Assembly (NCBI GenBank): GCA_008638375.1
Contig: CM018041.1
Span: forward strand, 6,129,501-6,193,500
Origin: Nyssa sinensis
Taxonomy: Eukaryota; Streptophyta; Magnoliopsida; Cornales; Nyssaceae
DNA length: 64,000 nucleotides
Reading direction: 5' to 3'
Part shown: positions 11,491 to 22,531 of the stretch, piece after piece
Layout: each line of letters opens with the position of its first letter
Position numbering within the stretch: the first letter of the stretch is position 1
The notes under the pieces: generated by a model
Database searches by the model: none
The model's input: the letters and a program-made list of their open reading frames with translations, nothing else
What the model was told of the DNA's origin: nothing
Made by a program: the position numbers and the translations under genes

Positions 11491-13560
11491 TCTTACCATA
11501 TCAGCTGATCCTCCTTTCTGATCAAGCAGTAGCTATATCTCTTGTAATTATATTGCTGGCAATACACACATGATGATAAATTTAGCTATTTCCCACTTTG
11601 TTTAACTACTTTCATGGTAAAACACTTCATTGTAATACCAAGAATTTTCAATGTAGGTTTGGTTTCAATGGCGCCATGGGTGTGCCAGTTTATAACATGA
11701 ATTTGTGGACTACATTCTGGAAAATATTGAATGCTTAATATATGGTTCGCATGATAAAACAATTGCTGCATTTTCGAAGTGATATCATTTTACAGACATA
11801 ATATGAAATGTATGTCGCATGTTAACTTAACATGCATGAGCATAAATTTTTTCGATACTATCTTATAACTCGACCTTTTGTCGTCATTGTCCCTTGTAAC
11901 AATCAAAACACAGCACTGAAACGTGAAAAAAACGAACACGCCGAATATCTTTAAAATTTTTTAAGTAACACAGGAATTACTCACCTAATAAGAAAAAATA
12001 CTTTAAATTTGAAATTGTATGCATTATTGATAAAATATGTATATTATGAATCTATTATACCATATTTATAGAGTTAAAAGACTATTAATCCGAATAAAAA
12101 ACTATTAATTTTTATACTTCCTCATACTAATAGTAATGGAATTAAGAAACTAAGAAATTCGAAAAAAAAAAAATCCAAATTGAGACTTTTTACAATATCC
12201 ATATTAAAAAACTAGATAAGAAAAGATAAGATAGTCACAAACTGTACTTGATTTTAATTTTCTTAAGTGAAATAATAAGTTAAAACTAAGTAAAGCTTAA
12301 ACAAAAGAATTTGATCGAAAATCAGCTTTGGTTATAGCCATTAGGCAAAGAGTTTGGTCCATCTTATTGCTTTGGTTCAAAAGTAGAGACATTAAACCCT
12401 TAAAAATAGATCTGACAAAATTTGACTTAAAATAAAAAGTAAAGCGCTCCCATTATTTCAAAAAGGTTTCAATAACTTATTTTACATAAAATCAGAACTG
12501 GTTTTTATTTAGAAAATCATAAAAATTAACATCATAAGCTTATTCCATTTGATGGTTTAACTGGTTGATGGAATATATAACTCAAATGGGAATCATCTGC
12601 AGAACAGAACTATTAAGTGTCATCACAATGTAGCCCATTAAGTTTTGCATAGGCATGAAAAATTATGGCAGTCTACTAAAATTTCTCTTAAATTTGAGAA
12701 AAAGTTTGAAAAACTCAAATTTGAAAGAATATTTGATAAATTATTAGAACTTGCTTTTTAAAATAAATTTAAAAATAACAGTTCTAATGACTCTTGACTT
12801 AGAACAATTCTTACTGGTTACGACAATTGAAATGGGATATCCATCTCTATTGTAAAACCAAAGTTAAATTTGAAATTTCAATGTATAAATTGTTTTGAAG
12901 TTTTCAAATTATTCTTTTTTACCAATTCGATACATTGAGTATTGTAATAACAGAATAACTAGTGTAAAAAAAAAAAAGGTTAGTATTGTAAAATTATGCT
13001 ATCTACTTAATTGTAGAAGTATTAAATGCTTGTTTTCTTAAAAAATTAACTTTTTAAAAAGGGACTCAAAATATAAGAGGATTCAGTAATTATAAAGTAT
13101 CTTAGATGTATACTTTCTTTTTTCTCTTGCTAAGAATTCAAATAAGAAAATAGAAGAATTTCTTTCTATTTCTCTTCTAAATATCAAAACTTTTTTTTCT
13201 TTTATTTTAAGTTATCATCTTCTTTTTTTCTAGTTTCAGAAATTTCCAAACATATTATTAAAGTAAGAAAGTCATGCGTATTTTTGAAACAAGTCGGTTC
13301 AAAATATAATAACGCTAAACCTATGTGAAGATTAGTCCGAAAAATAATGTTAGAAATTTTCAATTTATATACTCAATTGAATTCCAATATGATGTTTTCA
13401 AAAATTACATATATTAGGATACAACAATAATACACTTCTTAAATTTATATATTCCAAATAACATGGCACTACTATGATACAACCATATTAATTATATAAC
13501 TTAAAATATTATTAATAATATATTTTAGATCAATGTCACATTATTTAAAATAAAAATTTA
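11491..13560. other. Intergenic, no gene seen
   Basis: AT-rich DNA after the C2 gene. No exon-like frame, RNA gene or clean transposon end was recognised. A stretch around 11960-12220 resembles the repeat unit at 7381-7632 only loosely. Confidence 0.6.
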
Positions 13561-13990
13561 GAGTAAACTATATTAATCTTCTTTGAGATTTCTGATAATT
13601 ATCTTGAGGTTTCGGAAATTATATTGACTTCTCATACTTTATCTGCAAATTACAAATACCTCATCCAACCAATATTGTTTGATTTTTAAATAATATTGAT
13701 TAAAATCTTAAATTTATTTTTATATAAAATAAATTAAAAAAGTTATTTACCTCAAAACTTATTTTTTTATAAAATAAAAAAAATTAAAAAGTTAGGAGAA
13801 AATTGAAAAAAATGTAAAAAAATATATATATGTTAAAATGACAATTTTATTCTTTTGGAAAAAAATATATTGGAGAATAGTATTTGCAATTAATAAGTAA
13901 GAAATAAGGGATGTCAATATAAGTTTAAAAATTTGAAAATAAATTAAGGTAATTATTAGAAATCCCAAAAGATGTTAGAATAATTTATTC
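13561..13990. mobile_element. AT-rich MITE, family A copy 2
   Basis: The left end starts GAGTAAACTATATTAATCTT followed by GAGATTTCTGATAATTA. The right end finishes GAAATCCCAAAAGATGTTAG then AATAATTTATTC, roughly the inverse of the left. The interior shares the AATATTGATTAAAAT and TGACAATTTTAT blocks with the copies at 3195, 23801 and 31088. Non-coding. Confidence 0.6.
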
Positions 13991-14132
13991 AAAAATTTAA
14001 TATACTAATTTGAAAAGGATAGAATATCGAAAAATAAATTAGAATATCTTGCATTTTTCTATTGGAAATTACTTTTATTATTATTCAAATACACAAATTA
14101 TGTTTAGGCCATCTTCAACCATGACTCAAAAT

Positions 14133-14868
14133 CAATGTTTTAAAAACCGGACCTGCCGGTTCAACCGGTTGAACTGTCGACCGGTCCACAAAACGGTCCG
14201 GTTTAACCCATTAACCCGCTTTAAGTTCAAAACCGATTCTAAAAACAGAAAACCGGTAAAACCGGACGGTTCAACCAGTTTATGGCTGCATTTTTTTTTT
14301 TTTTTGTATATTCAAAATCTCAAATTTCATGCAATTTTTTAGCTGAATTTTGGCTAAGTTGAATTGGTATTTGGCTGAATTTTTTTTGCATTATATTTAA
14401 AATTTTAAACCCTTGAAGTTTGAAACTCCAGTATTATATATTTGTATCATGTGGTGTTTTATTTTATTTTATACATGATTATTAGTGTTTATATTTTTTT
14501 TTTCTATGTAGTTGAAGACTAAATTATTGGATTATACTTGGATTGGATGTTAAATTGATTTTTGTTATGGTCTTTGCGATTATGAAAGAATAGCAATGAA
14601 GTTTTAACTTTCAATATTGCAATAAAATATGTCTATTATACTTTTTCATTTTTTTCTTGAAGTTTTACATATTAAGAAAATTCATATTTTGTAAATTTTT
14701 AGTAATTTTTGTATAATTTTTTAAATTTAAAATATCAATAATATGTATTATTAAATTTATTAATTACATAATCATGACATCACGGTTTGATTCCGGTTGA
14801 CCTGACGGTTGAACCGGTAACCCAGACATTTTTTCGATTCGATGAACGATCTAGGTCTAAGAACATTG
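14133..14868. mobile_element. hAT-like MITE with CCGGTT-rich ends
   Basis: The ends CAATGTTTTAAAAACC and (inward from the right) CAATGTTCTTAGACC are flanked by the same eight bases CTCAAAAT (14125-14132 and 14869-14876). The subterminal parts are rich in ACCGGTT and its inverse. No transposase frame. If the repeats are read as starting one base later, the duplication is 9 bp, so a Mutator-like origin cannot be excluded. Confidence 0.7.
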
Positions 14869-14884
14869 CTCAAAATCTTACTTA

Positions 14885-15115
14885 AATTTATACTCAAATT
14901 TGAATAAAATTCTCATTTGAGTCTAATACTTTCTAACAATAATTTATAATTATTATAAATTTGAGTTTATAAATGATATTTAACAGATTTGGATTTAAAT
15001 TTGAGCAAAAATTTTATTTGAATCTAATACTTTTAAGCAGTTGTATAATAATTTATAATTATTACAAATTTAAGTTTATAAATAATATTTAACAGATTTG
15101 AGTCTAAATTTAAAT
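14885..15115. repeat. Two-copy tandem duplication before the quinone oxidoreductase gene
   Basis: Two units of about 113 bases both contain TTGAATCTAATACTTT-like and ATATTTAACAGATTTG blocks (the second of these ends near 14990 and 15100). A fading third start follows. It lies directly after the MITE at 14133-14868. Confidence 0.7.
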
Positions 15116-15379
15116 AAAAATAAATTTAATATAAAATTGAATCTAATTTTTTTTATAAAAAAATTTGACTCAAATTAAAAAATATGAGTTTATTTCACTG
15201 GGATGCCCTTAACCAATAGGAGCTTGATGGGTAGCGTCATGGCGACCCTTCCTAAGACTTTCTGGTTTTACTTGTGTAGTTGCTAACAAATTAAATTGCT
15301 CTCTCTTTCCTTTTTCTCCAAAGTGCGAGGAGGAAGAAGAAGAAGAATTACAGCATCTCATTCTCGTAATTGATCATCA

Positions 15380-18300
15380 ATGGAAGCTCTACTCTGCAAA
15401 AAAGTCGGTGACCCAACACTACTACCACCGAACTCGTCCGAAAGCTCCCCACTCGTCCTCTCAACGTCTCACCCGATCCCCGAATTGAATTCCCCAACTG
15501 CAGTCAGAGTCCGAGTCAGAGCTACCAGCTTGAACTACGCCAATTACCTCCAAATTCTGGGCAAGTACCAAGAAAAGCCCCCCTTACCCTTCATCCCAGG
15601 CTCTGATTACTCCGGTATCGTCGAATCAATCGGTCCCAATGTTTCCAAGTTCAAAATCGGCGATCCCGTTTGTTCTTTCGCCGCCCTCGGTACTTTCGCC
15701 CAATTCATTGTCGCCGACGAGACTGAATTGTGAGTGATATTAATAAACACACACACACACACACACACATCTCACGTACGTACATCTTCAGTGCATTGAC
15801 CAGCATTTATATATATCTGCAATGCAACATGGTCCACTTATTTCTCTTCAGATTTGATCGGCAATTATATATATGTAATGCATATATGCAGCAGTACCCG
15901 CTGAATAAATGCGAATAACTTTTTGGGGATTCATATTTTGTCAATCCAATCATTGAATTTGTAATTGTCATGCACGTCAATTATCAAGACATAGATAAAT
16001 GATTTCATCCTAGAATTCAGAAAATATGAATCCTACAAAGTCATTGAAAGATGTGAGCATATATCTGGGTACAAATTTAAGTTTAGTACAAAGGAAATGC
16101 TCTGTGATCAGGGGCGAGACAATTTTAGGCTCTAATGAGACCTTTTCAGTTTTCAATATTAATTAAAATTTTATTTAGAATTTATTCTTCTCACTTTTGT
16201 TATTTTGTTATTTATTTAAACAGAAAAAAGAGTTTGATCCTTTTTTTTTTTCCTTTAAGATTTTGATTTCGTTTGCCATTACCATTTTCAATATATATTG
16301 ATCTTAAGTTTTAAAATAGGAGTTCTGAGTAATATAATTATAAATAAAACGCAATTTATATATATATATATATATATTTTAATATAAATTGTAATTATAT
16401 TCCAACACCAAGATATATAGATATAAATAAAACTCTAATAATAGAGTTCTTACATAATCCAACAAGTTGAGCAATAAAAAACTTAAAATAGAACTCTAGT
16501 AATGGAATTTGTAAAAACTACAAAATAGACAATAGAAAAGAACTATTCACGTCTTTTTTTTTATGCAAACAAATAGCAATAGAAAATGAGAATAATTCGA
16601 TTACTAACAGAATTTACAAAATCTATAAGTTGCCCAATACAAAAAAAAAAAAAACTATTCAGGCAATTTTCAATATGAAGGTTTAGTTTAGTTTTTATCA
16701 AATGTGGTTTAGAAATTTATTTTAGATATTTATGCAGCCTTATTTGTGCGGTTTAAACTTTTATGAGTCTTAGAATTCTAATTTGGATTATATAATATGA
16801 CATATATAAAGTGATTGCTTTTGTGGCTTAATGGTTGAGCCGACCTTGTATGTGATTAAAACTTTCATATATATAGAGAGATTTTTTTGTGATACATGCA
16901 CACATGTTCTTGTTGACTGCAACTGAATGGGAATTTTGGTTAAACTAATCAGTGATCATAATTTACTATATGTTAGTAACTAAGCTGAAATAACTTACCC
17001 AAAAAGATAACCAAAAAAAAAAACCGGATCTTAACTTCCTATTCTCATTCTTATAGCAAATGTTGTTACAGAGACTAGATTGTAAGTGCTGCTATACTGC
17101 ATGAAGTATACCTTCTCATTATACCACTGGTCCTATATGTATGAATATATGTGTATATATGTATGTGTGAAGTGGTCACGTGTGTATGTATCTGTGTGTA
17201 CAGACACACAATCATGCACACACATATATAGATACAATAGACATATTGTTTCTTATTTCTACATCCTCCCTATCTTTGAGTAACATTCTTAAATATATGC
17301 TTCTAAGTACAATTTATTTATGTATTAACTTGCACTGAGAAATTGAAGGTTTCGAGTACCTGATGGATGTGATCTAGTTGCTGCTGGTGCACTCCCTGTT
17401 GCATATGGAACATCACATGTGGCCCTGGTTCATAGAGCTAGACTGAGCTCTGGTCAGGTATCAGGCCCTTGTTCTTCTTGTCCCTGTCTACTTTCTATTG
17501 TACTATATATATGTATACTCAAAATATGTGTATTGATGAAATTGTAGGTATTGCTGGTTCTTGGTGCAGCTGGAGGCGTTGGGCTTTCGGCTGTGCAAAT
17601 TGGAAAGGTTTGTGGTGCCACTGTTATTGCCGTTGCTAGGTACTTGTTCAATAAATCAATAAAGTATCTTTGTAGTCTTTTTGTTACATCTGTCTGATGG
17701 ACTTCCCTTGTGCCTTTGGTGGTTTAATAAATCAAAAGGTTTGTGGCATTACTTAGGCTTGGGTTTGAATTTCAGGGGAGCAGAAAAGGCACAATTTTTG
17801 AAGTCATTGGGTGTTGATCATGTTATTGACTTGAGCAGAACAAATGTCACTGAAAGTGTCAAGGGATTCCTAAAAACAAGAAAGCTCAAAGGGGTTGATG
17901 TATTATATGATCCTGTTGGGGGCAAGCTTACAAAGGAAACCATGAAGCTATTGAACTGGGGAGCACAAATTTTGGTAATTGGTTTTGCTAGTGGAGAGGT
18001 CCCTGTCATCCCTGCAAATATTGCTCTAGTTAAGGTACTCCCGATGACTGTTTAAAGTTTTGAACCATCCAGAACTCTTGTTAAATCTAATTCAAGTTCT
18101 AACTAGATAACCTAAAATACCATAATAATGACATTCACAGAATGAAACAGTGGTAAAAACTCTGGCCGCCGAGCTTGACAAAGCAGGTTTAAGTGTGAGA
18201 ATAGTCACTATGCAAGTACTGCCTATTGTTAGGCCTGTATCCAATTTATCCTTCCCTACACAATGTGTTGGTGGGACCAACATTGGGTAATGACATTTTT

Positions 18301-20641
18301 TTTGTTTCTAATAAATAGTTATCTTTTTGTAAATAATGTAATTATAGTGTCATTAAATGATGAAGCAAATTAAATGCAATTAGTAATTTTTTCATCACTT
18401 TATATGATCACCACTGTTTAAATTGGTGGTAAAACCTTCCAGAAAAAGTGCTGGCTTCTAATGTTCCCTATTCAACTTACATTTCTGGTCTGGCTTTTAA
18501 AATATGGTTCTAGAGTACATAAGAGTTAAATACTGTCAGTTTTGGTTAATAATTTGTGCGTGTTACATTTTACTGTGTCTCTGCTCTAATCTCTTTGCAT
18601 GTATCCGTTACTCAGAACTGGACAATTCATGGACTCTACTGGGGAAGCTACAAGATACATCGACCAGGTGTGTTGGAAGATTCTTTGAAGGAGTTACTGT
18701 CCTGGTTGATGAGGGGCTTAATTACCGTCCATATTTCTCATACTTACAGCCTGCCAGAGGTCAGGAACTTCATACCTTTTTTTTTTTTTTTTTAAAGTCC
18801 AATGGCTAGGATACAGTTTACACACTAGGGATAGGCCTCCCTCTGCCCATGATCCACCAACCTAGGTAAATGCAGGATTAGATCTTAGGTTTTTGTCTTG
18901 ACTACTAGAGGCTTTACCAAGCTAGCTGGCACCTTGTTTTCTTTTTTGATTGAGGAAAGCTCATTGCCAAATGGGATTTCGCCATAGCCATAACATCTAT
19001 TACCTGCCCTCTTTACCTATATTATCCATGCGGACGTGACATGAAATGAAACGGTAGGAGTAGCAGACATCCCACACAAAAGTTAATGGATAATCTTTGG
19101 GGTCAGACAAATCAAAAGCCTAAAACACAAGCTTCTAGATACTTTTTCTCAAATTTATGTAACATGGACCATAATCCATTGAAAGGAACTATAAAGCCTA
19201 AGCATTCTAAAACTATTTTTGAATCTGGTTTTCCATTGAAAAGATTGACTTTGCAATCTGGTGGGGTTAAACTTATTACCTTTGGAGGTGACACTTACTG
19301 TACTTTGTACATTTTGGATCTCGAAAATGAATAATCATTCATCAACCATTGCCCCTCAACCCAAAAAAGAAAGGAAAAAAATTGCATCAGTCAATACTCA
19401 ATAGAGCAGTCATATCAGTTTTTAGTTGTCATGATCACGTGGCTCTTGTACATCTTCTGCAATGTCCTTTTCTTTCTGTTTAATCGCCAATATTTCATTT
19501 GGTATTCAATTTTTTTTCCTGCTATTGTCAGCTGTTTAATTCCATATCTTGTTGCCAATATCATTTATCCAATTTCTTGTCCCAAATGGCCACTTGTGTT
19601 CTCACTAATAAAAGCAGTGACAGGAAACAGATGCAAGTATTGTCATATAATGAGGTAAATGATGCTTCCCTGTCCCAAACTGTTTTCATGTCCTCCCAAG
19701 TTTTATAGGAAGTTGTTACAGGTTGAAACCTCTCTACAGTACTAGCTTCAGCTACTCTCCCCTGTACAAACTCAAGCTAACCTCTCTTTTGTATCGGTTA
19801 CGTCTATTATTTGCAATGGCTGCAAAAGTACAACTATTCTTTTGAACACTGATTACACCTTCCTTCTCTTCTCCTGGACACACACAGGAAAAAATTCCTT
19901 TTTTCTTAGTTATTATTGGCTCTTTACCAAATCAAATATTATAGCTTGTCCCATATCTATTGCTCAAAAGCAATATATTCGCACACATTTTGGTACATAG
20001 AAGAACTTCGGTGCCTCGAATATGACACAAGCAATCACTTAATCTTACAACAATCAAATGTCAAAGCCATGCACGTGCCTGTCAGTTCAAAATCAGTAAT
20101 TAATTTTCTGAAAATTAATGCAAGTTTTAGTGAGTTTAAGTGAATTACATCGATTTTTTGTGCAAATGCTATCACATTCCTCACTCAATATTCTCCTTGG
20201 CCTACCTATCTCATTTGTAAAAATTGCAACTTGCTAGTCTTCGTGAGTTTTGAATTGCCTTATAGTTGATATATAACTTGGTGGAAACAAAGATAGTTAT
20301 GCGGCTTATGCCCCTACTTGCTAGGCACCAGAAGCAGGTCTTTAAGCCTTGTATGAAAAACAATTCAGCTTTAATGTAAGGGGATCTTGACAGATTTAGT
20401 CGTGGTGGCGATGGGGTTTTATTTATGACGTTGATCCTGCTTCAAAATATATTTTTAATACTTGAATTGATAGTGATTGTTACCTTTATTTTAATTTTAT
20501 TATTAAGATGTATAATCTGAGTGCTTAATCATCTGTTTTTCACAGGCCAATCTTGCATTTTCTGTTATGAAAGATAGGAAAGTGGTGGGAAAGGTGATGA
20601 TTACTCTTGATGATCACAAAAATGTAAGATCTAAGCTTTAA
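15380..20641 (+). CDS. Quinone oxidoreductase-like protein (zinc-free MDR family)
   Basis: Exons 15380-15729, 17349-17457, 17548-17639, 17776-18034, 18616-18759 and 20546-20641 splice with consistent phases (GT-AG) to 349 residues, close to the roughly 348 of the Arabidopsis At3g56460 type. The N-terminal GroES-like fold (LNYANYLQILGKYQ near 52-65; PGSDYSG near 73-79) lacks the zinc ligands of alcohol dehydrogenases. The NADPH-binding Rossmann motif AAGGVG is at about 160-165, followed by VIDLSR and YDPVGG. The C-terminal exon closes with VVGKVMI, typical of the family. These enzymes reduce quinones or reactive enones with NADPH; the true substrate is not shown. The C-terminal residues SKL match a PTS1 peroxisome signal, also seen in the Arabidopsis relative, so peroxisomal location is likely. 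No damage seen. Confidence 0.93.
15750..15768. repeat. (CA)n microsatellite in intron 1 of the quinone oxidoreductase gene
   Basis: About nine CA units, 20 bases after the first donor site. The rest of the 1.6-kb intron is AT-rich, with an AT run at 16361-16376 and a tRNA-box-like patch near 16815 too weak to call. Confidence 0.85.
18777..18935 (-). mobile_element. Possible tRNA-derived SINE
   Basis: On the minus strand the segment starts with TAGCTTGGTAAAGCC (box-A-like), has AGATCTAATCCTGC (box-B-like) about 40 bases on, and ends in a run of about 16 A (T run at 18779-18794 on the plus strand). Order, spacing and tail fit a SINE. The boxes are imperfect and no target duplication is clear. 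It lies in intron 5 of the quinone oxidoreductase gene. Confidence 0.35.
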
Positions 20642-21144
20642 TCTGGTCAAAATTCAAATGGGTGGAGGGGAAAGTATCTTATTGTATTTCTTAAGTATAT
20701 TGGCTGGATATAACTTTTCCATCTACTACAATAATGTGCTACTTTGTTCTAATGAAATAATAATGAGGCAGTGGTAAATGTTGTATGCCAAGAGGGGAAA
20801 ATGTCACATGGACACTGAATGCTTCAGATATATGACAGCATCTGAACAAGTTTGTTCTGTTTCTCAACATTTATTTATAATGTGACTACCTGTTTATTGA
20901 TTCTTTTTCTCCCCTTTCCTCTTAATACTTGGATGACTCCGGTTATTGCTACATTACCAACTTGACGATTAAAACTCCTACAAAGAAACGTGAAAATGGG
21001 AGAAAATATTTCATGCCCCCGAGGTACCACTTCATCACCAGCCAATCATAACAGGCCATGGACTATTATTTTTGGAAAGTGTTAAGGTTTTTTTTTTATT
21101 TATTTATTAAAACCACCGACCTCACATTTGTTAATTTGCAATAA

Positions 21145-21376
21145 TGATATCGTTATTTAAAATTTTTTTACTTATTGGTATAACTGTTCAGGTGTTAGTT
21201 AATACAACCTCTTGGTATGTTTAAGTATTAGTGAATATAATTTCATGCAACATGATTGCATTACCTAGTGCCAAGAGACTTCATTAACTAGTATCTAGAC
21301 ATACCAAAAGGTGGTATTAACTAGTATCCGAACAACTACATTAGCAAGTAAAGGAATTTGATAAAATACCATAATC
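21145..21376. repeat. Foldback hairpin element
   Basis: The left arm 21145-21236 (with GTTAGTTAATACAACCTCTT) is the imperfect inverse of 21284-21376 (with AAAGGTGGTATTAACTAG), leaving a loop of about 45 bases. It is non-coding. The arms would fold over about 90 bases if transcribed. Best read as a small foldback MITE between the convergent quinone oxidoreductase and ATG18 genes. Confidence 0.65.
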
Positions 21377-22531
21377 TCATGACAAGGATAATATTACTCA
21401 TTAACTTGTGAGGTTTGAAGAAAAAAAAAAAAACTCGACACTTTTTAGAATAATAAATCACATGTCTTGTTATGATTGATTAGTGACACTACACGTACTT
21501 GATGACGTGGTATCTCAGAAGGACACTCGAATGAAACAAGGTGCTTGTTCAATTTTCATTGGATATTGGAATGTTCCCTAAAGTGGGTATTTGGGCTATT
21601 ATCCCATTGAAAGCTCAATGGAAAATCCTAGAAGTAGTAAATCTAATGGATTAACACTTGGGATTCATTGCTCTATAGGGATGGAGCTGACTTGTCACAA
21701 ATGGAGAATGCTTAGTTCAAAGAAATTGAAATGACAAAGCTAAAATTGTATTTCAAATCCACTCTATGTTAGCTTAATTTTTGTAGGAAGGACTGAGCCC
21801 AAGCTGGTTTGAAAGCTTGACCAAGTTTGCCTTCTAACCTACCTTTTCACTGATCTCTGTTTAAAGAATCTGCTCTAAACTATGACAACATTTCACCGCA
21901 AAGAGGGGGCATGGGATTTAAACATTTCATACTCTGCCAAGACCACCCCAACTTTTTGGGACTCCAGAAATCAATTGCAAAGAGCGCCAAACTCTTCCAC
22001 GATCTTCAGTTATTTGGCTAAAATATATCTAAATTCATGTTTGTGTTTGTATCGTCATTCTTCTCTATTTAAGACCATTCTTTCAATTAAACTACATATT
22101 ACCATGTTTGTTTTGTATTCAGCTCAACAACAGAGCCACGAGTCCAACGACATAGGTCAGCTATATAGATCCTTCTTGTGAAGGTCTCTGTATCATGCAA
22201 TTGCCAAGGCTGAAACAGGCATGTAGCACTTGGAAAAAAAAAAAAAACTAAGGTTAAGTGCACTGCCAACAGAATCTAATTAAAAGTATATGAGCAGATG
22301 TTTCTGTAATATACTAGGAACAGATGTTTCTCAACAGAAATATCGCCATTAAAAACAATCTATGACCATGTACTGATGTAAAAATTATTGGGCTCAGCAT
22401 GTTGTTAGATGATATACAGTAACATGATAGATTTTTTTAACACGGATACACAGTATTTACATTGACAGAGATTCAGGTTCCGTATTTACACACAAGAATA
22501 TCTCACTCGTGCACTAATCAAGATGATAAGC

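Noticed and set aside
16811..16870. TGGCTTAATGGTTGAGCC as a tRNA gene or SINE head
   Set aside because: A box A alone; no cloverleaf and no convincing box B follows.
18141..18290. Open stretch reading ETVVKTLAAELDKAGLSVRI in intron 4 of the quinone oxidoreductase gene
   Set aside because: It looks protein-like, but exon 4 joins exon 5 in phase exactly as in the known family, so an extra exon is not needed and I recognise no homologue. It could be an inserted gene scrap.
19086..19334. 82-codon frame in intron 5 of the quinone oxidoreductase gene
   Set aside because: No domain, no splice support and inside a spliced intron.
21882..22181. 99-codon frame between the quinone oxidoreductase and ATG18 genes
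   Set aside because: Composition is that of random AT-rich DNA; no recognisable motif or promoter.
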